NCBI GenBank assembly: GCA_004212075.1
Contig: RXIF01000010.1
Span: 1 to 64,000, forward strand
DNA from: Candidatus Methanoliparum thermophilum
GTDB taxonomy: Archaea; Halobacteriota; Methanoliparia; Methanoliparales; Methanoliparaceae
Direction of reading: 5' to 3'
Length of the DNA: 64,000 nucleotides
The number at the start of each line of letters is the position of its first letter. Position 1 is the stretch's first letter. The position numbers were made by a program, and so were the translations under genes. Positions 26,714 through 35,980 of this stretch are shown piece after piece. The notes beneath the pieces were generated by a model. The model was not told where the DNA came from, searched no databases, and saw nothing but the letters and a program-made list of their open reading frames with translations.

Positions 26714-27802
26714 ATGGCACTTACATTACATCCAAGGCCTAATGCTATAGCTGCTGCATTATATACTCTAAGAGATCTAAATATAGATTTAATTGTGGTT
26801 CATGGGCCACCTGGGTGCTGTTTTAAACATGCAAGACTCTTAGATGAAGACGGTGTCAAGGTAGTTACCACAGGGATGGGCGAGGATAAATTCATCTTTG
26901 GCGGCCATGACGCGCTTGTAGAGACGATATATAAGGCAATAAAGATGTTTAATCCAAAAAATATGGCTATCGTAGGGACGTGTGCCAGTATGATTGTTGG
27001 TGAAGATATCGATGGTGCTGTCGAAGATGCTGGTATAGATATACCCGTCTTGACCGTAGATATACATGGAGGTTATGAAGAGAATACTGCAGGCGTAATA
27101 GCAGCTCTAAAATCTGCAGTTTCGTCTGGTATTATAACAGAAGAAGAGTTTAAGAGACAGGAATATCTGATGAGGGAGGCAACAAAGTTAGAAGAAAATT
27201 TTGGGGCGGCGTATAAAGCATACATCGAGCCATCACAGGGAGACTCTAAATACCTGGTTGGAAAACGACTTTTGGAGTTAATAGACGAGGGAAAACATGG
27301 TGCATGCATATTAAATTCAAAGAAAGAGACTACTTACATATTTGCAGATATAATGCGCGCAGTAAATGAAGTATCCCATGATATCAAACCCATAAATATC
27401 GCCAATTTATCTAGCAATCTTGGGCTTTCTAAAATCAGGAATGATGCAAAGATTATAAAGAGAGATCTTGAAAAGAGCGGTGTGAAGATCGATTACATAA
27501 CGGGTGGATTGGATGAGTATGCAATAACCGGAAAAAAAGCTGCGGAAATTGTAAAAAAGCTAAATGTAGATTTTTTGGTTATTGCTGGTGTACCGCATGC
27601 TGTTCCTCTCAAAAATATGGATTATGAGATTTTTTCTATCACTAATGGGTTAAGACAGGTAGAGCCGCTTAAAAAAATATTAAAACACCAGTACGTGATT
27701 GTGGAAGTAGATCTTCATCCAAAGACTATGGGCGTACGATCTATAATCAATTCAGAGTTTGGGAATATTTTGAGAGATATGCATAATGATAGGCGTTCTT
27801 GA
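26714..27802 (+). CDS. cfbD: CfbD, Ni-sirohydrochlorin a,c-diamide reductive cyclase subunit
   Basis: About 362 residues. Nitrogenase NifD-like subunit that, with CfbC, carries out the six-electron reduction and cyclisation in F430 synthesis. LTLHPRPNAIAAALYTLRDL, HGPPGCCFKHARLL (cluster cysteines) and GTCASMIVGEDI are diagnostic. ATG 26702 is also in frame, but ATG 26714 lies after GGGGAT and begins the conserved region. cfbC and cfbB are not in the window. Presence of F430 genes implies a methyl- or alkyl-CoM reductase elsewhere in the genome. Confidence 0.92.
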   Translation: MALTLHPRPNAIAAALYTLRDLNIDLIVVHGPPGCCFKHARLLDEDGVKVVTTGMGEDKFIFGGHDALVETIYKAIKMFNPKNMAIVGTCASMIVGEDIDGAVEDAGIDIPVLTVDIHGGYEENTAGVIAALKSAVSSGIITEEEFKRQEYLMREATKLEENFGAAYKAYIEPSQGDSKYLVGKRLLELIDEGKHGACILNSKKETTYIFADIMRAVNEVSHDIKPINIANLSSNLGLSKIRNDAKIIKRDLEKSGVKIDYITGGLDEYAITGKKAAEIVKKLNVDFLVIAGVPHAVPLKNMDYEIFSITNGLRQVEPLKKILKHQYVIVEVDLHPKTMGVRSIINSEFGNILRDMHNDRRS

Positions 27803-27835
27803 ACAGATATTATATTTTAAAATGGTGTTTTAAAG

Positions 27836-28315
27836 ATGCCGATAGATTATAGAACAATATTAGATAAATTTTATGAAAAGAGAGTAAAAGATGTTATGGA
27901 GAGCCGGCTATCGGTTATTCCCATAATAGATCAAAATATGGGAATAATGGAGACTGCCGCGTTTATTGCCGTAAATAATCATGCATGGGTCGTAAAGAGC
28001 AGAGATAGCAGAAGACTTGTTGGTGTTATAACAGAGAAAGATTTTCTAAATATTCTCCGTCCAGGCAAAAAGATCTCATATTTTGGGGTACCAAATAAAA
28101 CATCCTTAAACTACGAATTCTTTGAAAATGCGGAGAATATAATGTCGAAAAATCCAATAATATGTACGGAAGAGGAGAAAATAAAAGATGTATTGGATAA
28201 GATGACCTTTCACAACGTGAGGAGCCTTCCTGTATTGAAAGATGAAGAGATAGTGGGCGAAATAACAATCCATCAGCTGATAATCAAATTTTATAACATT
28301 ATAAACTCATGGTAA
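27836..28315 (+). CDS. CBS-domain pair protein, probable regulator of the adjacent antiporter
   Basis: 159 residues with two CBS motifs (KDVMESRLSVIPII and NIMSKNPIICTEEEKIKDVL with LVGVITEKDFL and IVGEITIHQLI). Its stop overlaps the start of a CPA2-type antiporter gene by seven bases. CBS domains often gate transporters by sensing adenine nucleotides, so regulation of the neighbouring membrane protein is plausible. It is 33 bases after cfbD, which may be coincidental. Confidence 0.85.
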   Translation: MPIDYRTILDKFYEKRVKDVMESRLSVIPIIDQNMGIMETAAFIAVNNHAWVVKSRDSRRLVGVITEKDFLNILRPGKKISYFGVPNKTSLNYEFFENAENIMSKNPIICTEEEKIKDVLDKMTFHNVRSLPVLKDEEIVGEITIHQLIIKFYNIINSW

Positions 28316-29523
28316 TAGACAACATTATTCTATCCGTTGGTATCATACTCGCTTTTGGTTTTCTCGTAGGAATGATAACCAATCGTTTAGGGCTTACAAC
28401 GATCGTTGGATATATCATTGTCGGTATAATTTTAGGACCTGTAATCCATCTTGTAGAATTAAGTCCTCATCTTATAAATATAATAACTAGTTTTACGCTC
28501 GCATTTGTTGCTTTCATGATTGGGAGAAGTTTTACAATCGATTTTCTTAAAAAAATGGGAAAAGATGTTGGAATAATACTAATTTTTGAATCGCTCGCTG
28601 CTTTTATTTTAGTAACACTTGGAATATATCTATATACCCATGATTTAATCCTTGCTTTACTTCTTGGTTCTTTAGCTCCTGCTACTGCTCCTGCTGGTAC
28701 TATGGCTGTGATTCACAGTTGTAAAGCAAGAGGCAATTTAAGTAAGATTACTACGGTGATCGTTGGATTGGATGACGGGATCGGAGTAATTATATTTACT
28801 GCTGCTATCGCTATGGTTGGAGTTATGCTTGGCAGTTCTTCGTCTATATCTGCTACAATAGTCGGTTCATTGATAGAGATCGGTGGAGCGATAATACTTG
28901 GTATTATCTGTGGAATAGCATTTTCCTATGTTGCAAAGATGATAAAAGATAGAAGTAATCTTTTTATAATTTCATTATCAGCCATTTTAATCTGTGCAGG
29001 TTTGGCAGAGCTTTTAGACATATCATTGATACTTGCCTGTATATCATTGGGGGTGGTGTTCGCTAACTTAGCTCCAAATGTGAGTAAGATGTCTTTTAAC
29101 ATAATAGAAGATGTTCTTCCTCCTATTTATACTATATTCTTCATTGTGGCCGGATTACAACTACGTCCGGATCTATTTATCAAGATGGGAGTGGTAGGAT
29201 TTATATATATAGGATGCAGAGTGGTAGGAAAGATGATCGGTGCATTCTTTGGTAGTAAATTGGCAAAATCAGAACCTGTTATTCAAAAATATCTGGGATT
29301 TGCCTTACTTTCTCAAGCTGGTGTAGCAATCGGGCTGGCATCTATGGTTGCAAAAGAACTATCCGCTTATGGAGAGATTGGACAATATCTTGGATCTTTG
29401 GCAATTACGATAATCACTGCAACTACTGTCATATTTGAGATAATTGGACCGATAGGAGTAAAATACGCAGTTGATAAGGCAGGAGAAAGCGGAAAAAAAT
29501 ATAAAATAATAAACTTAACATAA
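28309..29523 (+). CDS. CPA2/KefB-family monovalent cation:proton antiporter
   Basis: 404 residues with about eleven hydrophobic helices and no cytoplasmic RCK/TrkA-N domain. VGYIIVGIILGPV, GSLAPATAPAGTMAVI and VGLDDGIGVIIFTAA (conserved acidic pair in the membrane) mark the Na+/H+ exchanger fold. Located in the cytoplasmic membrane. The missing regulatory domain may be replaced by the separately encoded CBS protein with which it overlaps. Ion specificity cannot be told. Confidence 0.9.
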   Translation: MVIDNIILSVGIILAFGFLVGMITNRLGLTTIVGYIIVGIILGPVIHLVELSPHLINIITSFTLAFVAFMIGRSFTIDFLKKMGKDVGIILIFESLAAFILVTLGIYLYTHDLILALLLGSLAPATAPAGTMAVIHSCKARGNLSKITTVIVGLDDGIGVIIFTAAIAMVGVMLGSSSSISATIVGSLIEIGGAIILGIICGIAFSYVAKMIKDRSNLFIISLSAILICAGLAELLDISLILACISLGVVFANLAPNVSKMSFNIIEDVLPPIYTIFFIVAGLQLRPDLFIKMGVVGFIYIGCRVVGKMIGAFFGSKLAKSEPVIQKYLGFALLSQAGVAIGLASMVAKELSAYGEIGQYLGSLAITIITATTVIFEIIGPIGVKYAVDKAGESGKKYKIINLT

Positions 29524-29534
29524 TAGGGGTAATC

Positions 29535-29777
29535 ATGCAGGCAGAGATTAAAATAAGATTAAAAAACGGGATATCAGATCCTGAAGGGGATAATATTAAG
29601 AAAGCATTGTTACTTCTCGGATTTGATAATGTTATAAGAGTAAAAACATTAAAATCGTATATAATAGAGATTGATTGTGAAAAAAAAGATGATGCTATCG
29701 AAGAAATAAAAGATATATGTGATAAATTACTTGCAAATCCTGTAATACACGATTATTATATAGAGATCATCGAATAA
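29535..29777 (+). CDS. purS: Phosphoribosylformylglycinamidine synthase subunit PurS
   Basis: 80 residues, standard PurS size. It bridges PurL and PurQ so that ammonia is channelled in the fourth step of purine synthesis. The fold is recognisable in EIKIRLKNGISDPEGDNIKKALLLLGF and VKTLKSYIIEIDC. It starts 11 bases after the antiporter gene and ends 8 bases before purL. purQ is not in the window. Confidence 0.93.
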   Translation: MQAEIKIRLKNGISDPEGDNIKKALLLLGFDNVIRVKTLKSYIIEIDCEKKDDAIEEIKDICDKLLANPVIHDYYIEIIE

Positions 29778-29785
29778 AGAGAGAT

Positions 29786-32068
29786 ATGTACTACCTATCA
29801 AACGTAAAAAAGATAGACCTCTCTGTCTCAGAAGATCAACTAGAGCAGATTGGAAGAGAGATGGGGTTGGGACTTAATAGGTACGAATTGGGTTTAATAA
29901 AAGATTATTTTAAAAGGCTTAACAGAGACCCAACCGATATAGAACTGCAATCGTTAGCTCAGGCTTGGTCTGAGCATTGTTGTTACAAGAGCTCAAAAAA
30001 CCTTCTTAAGAGGTTTATATTATCCGACTCATCTCAAGGTATTCTTCTTGGTGAGGATGCAGGAATAATCGATTTCAATGAAGAATATGCATATGCAGTG
30101 GCATTTGAGAGCCATAATCATCCTTCTAACGTAGAACCATATGGTGGTGCCGCGACAGGTATTGGTGGTGTAGTAAGAGATATCCTATGTATGGGTGCCA
30201 AACCTATCGCTCTTATAGATTCGTTGTTTTTTGGATTACCCGACAGAGATAAAAGATCTAAATTTTTGTTTAACGGAGTAATATCCGGTATAGGCGATTA
30301 TGGAAATAGAATAGGCGTTCCAACAGTTGCAGGAATAATCTATTTCGATGAAGGATATAAAAACAACTGTCTAGTAAATGCTGGCTGTGTTGGAATTGTA
30401 AAAAAAAGCCAAGTAGTACCGAGCAGATCAAAAGAAGGTAATTTATTCGTCTTAACCGGCGGAAAGACGGGGCGGGATGGAATACATGGTGTTACATTCG
30501 CATCAGCAGAGCTTTCAGAGAGATCAGAAGAAGATCGTAGTGCCGTACAGTTGGGAAATCCTATCTTAGAAGAGCCTCTTATCCATGCATGTCTGGAAGT
30601 GACAGATAAAGGTCTTGTAGATGGGATGAAGGATTTGGGGGGTGGAGGGCTCTCATGTGCCATTGGTGAGATGTCTTTTGCGGCTGGATGTGGGGCGTGT
30701 ATAGAGATAGAAAAAGTTCCTCTAAAGGAAGAAGGGATGCATCCCTGGGAGATTCTTGTCTCTGAATCTCAAGAGAGAATGATGTTATCTATAAGTCCGG
30801 ATAAAGTAGATGAAGTATTAGAAATATTCGATTACTGGGACGTTCCTGCAACCATTATAGGAAGATCTCTGCCAGGAAATTTATTTATAATAACATATTA
30901 TGGTGAGAAGATATATGAGCTGGAGTTGGATTTTTTGATAAACGGTATAAGATACGATAGGGAGATAAAAGTAAGAGAGATTAAAGAGGAAAAAGAGTAT
31001 TTTGATGAACCGAAAGATTATAACAGTATGTTTTTATCAGTCTTATCAAGTTTGAACATCTGCAGTAGAGAGTCTGTAATAAGGAGATACGATCATGAGG
31101 TGGGTGGCAGAACGATCCTGAAACCTTTAAATGGAGGTATAAAAAATCCTTCACATGGAGATGCAGCCGTTATAAAGCCTTTGGAAGATTCTTACAAGGG
31201 GCTTGCGATATCCGCAGCTATAAACCCATCTTTTATGGGGATCAATCCTTATAAAGGGGCTCTCTCTGCAGTGGATGAGGTTTGTAGAAACTTGGTATCA
31301 GTAGGAGCACGACCGCATTCTCTTGCAGACACTCTTAACTTTGGAAATCCTGAGAAGCCAATCGTTATGGGAGATTTTTATGAATCCGTTCGGGCGCTAG
31401 GTGAGATTGCAAAAGAACTAAAAATTCCTTATGCATCGGGAAATGTCAGTTTTTATAATGAGAGATCGCAGATTGAAGATTCGCAAATAGTACCGACACC
31501 ATCTCTCTTTGGTGTAGGTATCGTAGAAGATATAAGAAAGGTTGTTACGTCAGATATAAAAGGAGAGAACTTGCTTTACCTAATAGGAGATACGTATGAA
31601 GAATTAGGAGGATCTGAGTATCTGAAGATTATAGGAAAGAAAGGCGTGGTCCCTTCTGTAGATGTTGATAGATTGAGAAGGTCTATAGAAGCCGTATTGA
31701 ATGGTATTAAAAACGAGATTATAATCTCGGCACACGACGTTTCTGAAGGAGGTATTGCTGTTGCTGTTGCAGAGATGTGTATGGGCGGAGGTATCGGTGC
31801 TGATCTAGATATATCTGGTATTAAAGGTATGAGAAGTGATATAAAACTATTCTCTGAATCTAACACGCGTTGGCTCGTTGAAGTAAAAAAAGACGATGAA
31901 AAAGATTTGATTCGAACTTTTATGGAGTGCAGCGTGAGTATTATAAGATTGGGAGAGACGAGAGGAGATAGGCTGGTTATAAAAGATGGCAATAAAGATC
32001 TTTTAAATGTTTCGCTGATTGAGATGTATGATACGTGGAGTAGAATGTTAGAAAAGATAATTTTATGA
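29786..32068 (+). CDS. purL: Phosphoribosylformylglycinamidine synthase subunit PurL
   Basis: 760 residues, the small archaeal/Gram-positive PurL. Converts FGAR to FGAM using ATP and ammonia. Visible: QAWSEHCCYKSSK, ESHNHPSNVEPYGGAATGIGGVVRDI (ATP and magnesium binding), GGKTGRDGIHGVTFAS, DLGGGGLSCA, and in the second half ASGNVSFYNE and SAHDVSEGGIAVA. Its stop overlaps an upstream ATG of the moaB frame. Confidence 0.96.
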   Translation: MYYLSNVKKIDLSVSEDQLEQIGREMGLGLNRYELGLIKDYFKRLNRDPTDIELQSLAQAWSEHCCYKSSKNLLKRFILSDSSQGILLGEDAGIIDFNEEYAYAVAFESHNHPSNVEPYGGAATGIGGVVRDILCMGAKPIALIDSLFFGLPDRDKRSKFLFNGVISGIGDYGNRIGVPTVAGIIYFDEGYKNNCLVNAGCVGIVKKSQVVPSRSKEGNLFVLTGGKTGRDGIHGVTFASAELSERSEEDRSAVQLGNPILEEPLIHACLEVTDKGLVDGMKDLGGGGLSCAIGEMSFAAGCGACIEIEKVPLKEEGMHPWEILVSESQERMMLSISPDKVDEVLEIFDYWDVPATIIGRSLPGNLFIITYYGEKIYELELDFLINGIRYDREIKVREIKEEKEYFDEPKDYNSMFLSVLSSLNICSRESVIRRYDHEVGGRTILKPLNGGIKNPSHGDAAVIKPLEDSYKGLAISAAINPSFMGINPYKGALSAVDEVCRNLVSVGARPHSLADTLNFGNPEKPIVMGDFYESVRALGEIAKELKIPYASGNVSFYNERSQIEDSQIVPTPSLFGVGIVEDIRKVVTSDIKGENLLYLIGDTYEELGGSEYLKIIGKKGVVPSVDVDRLRRSIEAVLNGIKNEIIISAHDVSEGGIAVAVAEMCMGGGIGADLDISGIKGMRSDIKLFSESNTRWLVEVKKDDEKDLIRTFMECSVSIIRLGETRGDRLVIKDGNKDLLNVSLIEMYDTWSRMLEKIIL

Positions 32069-32112
32069 TTAAAAGATATTTAAGAAAAAATTATTTAAAT
32101 AAGGGTTTAATC

Positions 32113-32646
32113 ATGTCTTCAGAAGATCATAAAAAAGATGCAAAAAAAGATTTGAAGTATGGAATAATTACGGTTAGCAGCTCTAGATACTCAAATTACA
32201 AAAATGTATCCAATCCAAGCGATGCAAAAGATGTTAGTGGTGAAATAATGCAGGATCTGATAGAAAAAGCAAAAAGCGATCTTGTTTTATACAAATTGGT
32301 ACCAGATGACATAGATATGATAGATAATGCACTATCTTATGCAATAGAATCGGATGCAGAGGTAATCTTGATTAGTGGAGGTACAGGACTTGCTAAAAAA
32401 GATCTGACCATTGAGACGGCATCAAAATATTATGAGAAGAAGATAGATGGTTTTGGTGAGTTATTCAGATATCTAAGCTTCGAAGAGATAGGATCCGCTG
32501 CTATTTTATCTCGGGCAAGTGCCGGTATCGTAAGAGATAAGGTTATCTTTGTCATGCCAGGATCTCCAAACGCCGTGAAGTTAGCCATGAAACAATTGAT
32601 TTTAAAAGAGGCTCCTCATATATTAAGACATATAAAAAAGGGATGA
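32113..32646 (+). CDS. moaB: Molybdopterin adenylyltransferase MoaB
   Basis: 177 residues from ATG 32113, matching MoaB/MogA length. Activates molybdopterin by adenylation before molybdenum or tungsten insertion; fits the tungstoenzyme-type gene at the start of the window. YGIITVSSSRY, ISGGTGLAKKDLTIET and VIFVMPGSPNAVKLAM are diagnostic. The frame is open from 32065, but TTATTTAAAT lies about 25 bases before ATG 32113, fitting a leaderless start. An in-frame ATG at 32065 overlaps purL. Confidence 0.9.
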   Translation: MSSEDHKKDAKKDLKYGIITVSSSRYSNYKNVSNPSDAKDVSGEIMQDLIEKAKSDLVLYKLVPDDIDMIDNALSYAIESDAEVILISGGTGLAKKDLTIETASKYYEKKIDGFGELFRYLSFEEIGSAAILSRASAGIVRDKVIFVMPGSPNAVKLAMKQLILKEAPHILRHIKKG

Positions 32647-32675
32647 TATTTGTAAAGTATTGTTATATTCAAAGG

Positions 32676-33344
32676 TTAGATTCCATATTTAAACCCATAT
32701 TTACCAATCAATGGAACAAAAACTACGCCACCGGTATTTTTTTTTGTTATATGTCCATATTCATCCTTATCTACAACAAAAAGTTCCTGAAAATATCTGC
32801 TACCTACCGGTATTACCATACGACCACCAGGCTTGAGTTGTTCGATTAACGGTGGAGGTATATCGGGTGTTGCACAGGTTACACATATCTTATCGTATGG
32901 TGCCTCATCTTTGTATCCTAGCGATCCGTCACTAATTACGATCTTTACACCAGTTATTCCAGCTTTTTTCAAATTTTCCTTTGCAAATCTTGCCAAATCT
33001 GCAAATCTTTCTATGGATACGATCTTTCCATCTTTACCAACGATCTTCGATATGATGGCTGCTTGATATCCCGATCCTGTACCTATCTCGAGCACCTTAT
33101 TACCCTCTTGTAAATTTAGAATCTCTGTCATCATGGCAACCATATGTGGTGCGCTGATCGTCTGTCCTAATCCGATCTCCAAAGGTTGATCTTCGTATGC
33201 ATACATTATCTTATTGTCAGGGATGAATAGCTCTCTTGGAACAGATAACATAGCTTCTTCTACTTTCTTACTTATTATATAGCCTTTAGCCTTTAACTCA
33301 TCTATTAATTCCTTTCTCTTCTCTTCTGAACCGAGTATCCTCAT
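32676..33344 (-). CDS. pcm: Protein-L-isoaspartate O-methyltransferase
   Basis: 222 residues. Repairs damaged aspartyl residues using S-adenosylmethionine. LSVPRELFIP, GQTISAPHMVAMMTE, the SAM loop VLEIGTGSGYQAAI, and CVTCATPDIPPPLIEQLKPGGRMVIPVG are all typical. Convergent with moaB (29 bases apart). The adjacent upstream gene on the same strand is an unknown 115-residue protein 22 bases away. Confidence 0.94.
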   Translation of the reverse strand: MRILGSEEKRKELIDELKAKGYIISKKVEEAMLSVPRELFIPDNKIMYAYEDQPLEIGLGQTISAPHMVAMMTEILNLQEGNKVLEIGTGSGYQAAIISKIVGKDGKIVSIERFADLARFAKENLKKAGITGVKIVISDGSLGYKDEAPYDKICVTCATPDIPPPLIEQLKPGGRMVIPVGSRYFQELFVVDKDEYGHITKKNTGGVVFVPLIGKYGFKYGI

Positions 33345-33366
33345 ACTACACCTTATTACATAGAAT

Positions 33367-33711
33367 TTACCAAAAATCGATCTGTTTTACTGTTTCTCGT
33401 CCTTTTATCATCTTTTTAATCTCCTGTCTCTGTTTTAAATCCCGTATGGGTTCGACCTTTGATACAAACAGACTATTCTCCCTTTTATATTTAAAGTCAA
33501 CGATATATCCGGGCACTATAGCATATCTACATCCAGCAACTCCGCAACAAGAGTTATCTAAGATAGCACTACCGATCACGTATAAGACTTTTTTATTGTT
33601 AAAATCAAGGATTTTTTCATCTAATGGAACATAACTACCAGATACGAATTCTATATCAAGACCTATTGGAAGATGTTTATAATCGATCAGGCATTTACTA
33701 GTTGGTTTCAT
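33367..33711 (-). CDS. Conserved-looking hypothetical protein with CCGVAGC motif
   Basis: 114 residues from ATG 33711 (TTG 33741 is an upstream alternative). A central segment SCCGVAGCRYAIVPGYIV has three cysteines and is flanked by beta-strand-like sequence (KVLYVIGSAIL); the C-terminal third is basic and helical. No family recognised. It precedes pcm on the same strand by 22 bases and is divergent from the FEN1 gene. The cysteines could bind a metal, but nothing more can be claimed. Confidence 0.7.
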   Translation of the reverse strand: MKPTSKCLIDYKHLPIGLDIEFVSGSYVPLDEKILDFNNKKVLYVIGSAILDNSCCGVAGCRYAIVPGYIVDFKYKRENSLFVSKVEPIRDLKQRQEIKKMIKGRETVKQIDFW

Positions 33712-33792
33712 ATCTTTATTTTTTAAAAAATTGTTTATCAATTATTTATTTTTATTATTAATATATCTTTCGCCATAGTTTAAATACTTATA

Positions 33793-33801
33793 GTTTTAAA
33801 T
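33793..33801 (+). promoter_or_regulatory. TATA box for the FEN1 gene
   Basis: GTTTTAAAT lies about 20-24 bases upstream of ATG 33817 with a second TATA-like TTTAAATA at about 33780. The spacing to the ATG leaves room for little or no leader, so the message is probably leaderless. No Shine-Dalgarno is seen before the ATG, in agreement. Confidence 0.45.
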
Positions 33802-33816
33802 TGAACAGTTTAATAT

Positions 33817-34833
33817 ATGAGTAGAAATATCAGTCCGATCCTTGTGAAAAAAGAGGTATCTTTTGAAGATTTGGCCAATAAGAAACTTGCAATAGATGCG
33901 TATAATACTTTATATCAGTTTATATCGATAATAAGGCAGAAAAATGGCACTTCTTTGATAAATAGTAAAGGAAATATTACTTCCCATCTTTCTGGCGTTT
34001 TTTATAGAACTTCTAACATGTTAAAAAAGAATATCAAACCGGTATATGTATTTGACGGAGAGCCACCTCAATTAAAGTTTGACACGATAGATAAGAGAAA
34101 AATTATCCGTGAAGAAGCATTTGAGAAGTATATAATTGCAAGAGAGAATAAAGATTTTGAAAACGCCATAAAATATGCTCAGATGTCTACAAGATTAAAT
34201 CATAAGATAATAGAAGAGACAGTAATTTTATTAAAATATTTAGGTATTCCTTCTGTCTTTGCTCCATCAGAAGGAGAATCACAGGCAGCATTTATGACTA
34301 TAAAAGGCGATGTAGACATTGTAGCATCTCAAGATTATGATTCTTTATTGTTTGGTTCTACTCAGCTCGTTAGGAATTTAGCTGTGGGTAAAAAGAGAAA
34401 ATTACCTAACAAGAAGGAGTATGTTGATATAACACCAGAACTATATATATTAAACGAGATTTTAGAAAAGCATGAGATAGATAGGGAGGCATTGGTAGAT
34501 ATTGCCATTCTTGTTGGAACGGACTATAATGAGGGAATAAGAAATATAGGACCTAAAAAAGCATTAAAATTGATAAAAAAATATGGAAGTATAGAAAAAG
34601 TATTGGCGGCTATTGGTAAAGAGATAGAGAATTTAGATGATATAAAAAATATTTTTCTCCATCCAAACGTTACAGAAGAGTATAGGTTGGTATGGTATAA
34701 ACCAGATAAAGAGAAAATAATCGAGTTTTTATGTAACGAGCATGATTTTTCCAGAGAACGAGTGATAAAAACCTTAGACGAGATCAATCTTTCGAAAACG
34801 GATCAGCAAAGAACGCTTGGCGAATGGTTTTGA
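33817..34833 (+). CDS. fen: Flap endonuclease 1
   Basis: 338 residues, the archaeal FEN1 length. Removes 5' flaps in Okazaki fragment processing and repair. The N-terminal XPG domain (KLAIDAYNTLYQFIS, VYVFDGEPPQLK), the internal XPG domain (APSEGESQAAFM, SQDYDSLLFG) and the helix-hairpin-helix IRNIGPKKALKLIKKYGS with metal aspartates (VGTDYNEG) are present. It ends in the PCNA-binding PIP box QRTLGEWF. Confidence 0.96.
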   Translation: MSRNISPILVKKEVSFEDLANKKLAIDAYNTLYQFISIIRQKNGTSLINSKGNITSHLSGVFYRTSNMLKKNIKPVYVFDGEPPQLKFDTIDKRKIIREEAFEKYIIARENKDFENAIKYAQMSTRLNHKIIEETVILLKYLGIPSVFAPSEGESQAAFMTIKGDVDIVASQDYDSLLFGSTQLVRNLAVGKKRKLPNKKEYVDITPELYILNEILEKHEIDREALVDIAILVGTDYNEGIRNIGPKKALKLIKKYGSIEKVLAAIGKEIENLDDIKNIFLHPNVTEEYRLVWYKPDKEKIIEFLCNEHDFSRERVIKTLDEINLSKTDQQRTLGEWF

Positions 34834-34843
34834 TATCTATTAT

Positions 34844-35227
34844 TTAATATTTTTTATTATCAAGGTCTTCCATGATTCTCTTCTTTCCATTATTTATTAT
34901 CTCTGTCCACCATTTATCACCGTCTTTATGACTGATGATAGCCTTGGCAATATTGGGTCTCTCCTTAAGCAATATATCCATCATCATTTCAGGAGTTATA
35001 ATATTAATATACCTTCTAATCAAGGTGTTATATCTGTCTTTTAACGTTGCTAATTTTTCTTCGATATCTGGAGTTATATAATTCCATGGATCATCCCAAT
35101 TATCGATAGCAGTAGATATATCTTGAGGTGTTATCTTATCTATTTTTTTAGATAGAGACGGCCAAATAAGCTCAAAAATCGCTGTTACTTCCAATTTTTT
35201 AATCGAATCGCGTATATTTTTTACCAT
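34844..35227 (-). CDS. Hypothetical protein, mostly helical
   Basis: 127 residues, acidic-basic mixed and helix-rich, with a tryptophan-containing segment (WDDPWNYITPDIEEKL) and a C-terminal WWTEIINNGKKRIMEDL. No signal peptide, membrane helix or cysteine motif. No family recognised. Convergent with the FEN1 gene (10 bases between stops) and divergent from a NUDIX gene. Clean ATG start and codon use like its neighbours support a real gene. Confidence 0.65.
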   Translation of the reverse strand: MVKNIRDSIKKLEVTAIFELIWPSLSKKIDKITPQDISTAIDNWDDPWNYITPDIEEKLATLKDRYNTLIRRYINIITPEMMMDILLKERPNIAKAIISHKDGDKWWTEIINNGKKRIMEDLDNKKY

Positions 35228-35291
35228 TATTATCCCTTTTTATATTGTTATATTGATATATATTTAATAATATCTAAAAGGTTCTTTGAAT

Positions 35292-35750
35292 ATGAAGAAA
35301 GAGAGATCAGCAGGATTTATAACATATAAAGAATATAATAACGAAAGAGTCTATCTTCTTCTTAAACATAAAAAATCCCATTGGGATTTTGCAAAAGGGC
35401 ATATCGAGCAAGGAGAAGAAGAGATAGATGCAGCTATCAGAGAAATTAGAGAGGAAACTGGAATAACCGATTTGGATATAATAGATGGTTTTAAAGAGGA
35501 AATAAATTATACCTTTACTAAAAATGATCAAATGATAAACAAGAGTGTTACTTTATTTCTTACAAGGGTAGAGACGGATGAGATAAAGATTTCAGATGAG
35601 CATACTGCTTATACATGGGCAACATACCAAAAGGCATATAAATTGTTGACTTATGCTGAATCGAGGGGTGTCTTAGAGCATGCAGAAAATTTTTTAAACG
35701 TCAGAAAACGTGGCTACTCTCCGTCTCTACAAGAGAGTAAAGATAAATGA
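35292..35750 (+). CDS. NUDIX hydrolase, Ap4A-hydrolase-like
   Basis: 152 residues. The Nudix box is complete: GHIEQGEEEIDAAIREIREETG with the REIREE metal-binding core. SAGFITYKE at the start and WDFAKGH before the box place it near bis(5'-nucleosyl)-tetraphosphatases, which clear signalling dinucleotides. The frame is open from TTG 35286; ATG 35292 is preferred. Downstream to 35980 there are 230 AT-rich bases holding an inverted repeat and promoter, but no gene. Confidence 0.9.
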   Translation: MKKERSAGFITYKEYNNERVYLLLKHKKSHWDFAKGHIEQGEEEIDAAIREIREETGITDLDIIDGFKEEINYTFTKNDQMINKSVTLFLTRVETDEIKISDEHTAYTWATYQKAYKLLTYAESRGVLEHAENFLNVRKRGYSPSLQESKDK

Positions 35751-35840
35751 TTTATAAAGATAATCTATACCTATATATCTAACAATATTTATCATTATAC
35801 GTTTCATTACAGAAAAAGTTCATTTAAGATTATCAACAAA

Positions 35841-35882
35841 TTATATATAGTATTTCATTTTTAGATAAAATACTATATATAA
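35841..35882. promoter_or_regulatory. 15-bp perfect inverted repeat upstream of the HTH-CBS regulator gene
   Basis: Left arm 35841-35855 (TTATATATAGTATTT) and right arm 35868-35882 (its exact reverse complement) surround a 12-base spacer. The element lies about 100 bases upstream of the regulator start and about 90 bases after the NUDIX stop. It could be a dimeric repressor site for the regulator encoded next to it, or a hairpin ending the NUDIX transcript. Confidence 0.6.
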
Positions 35883-35980
35883 AGAGAACATATATAAAAA
35901 TAACTTTTATATGATAATAAAAGAATAGAAATATTTAAAGAAATAATAATAAAAATTAATAAAATAGGAGGTATTCTCAA

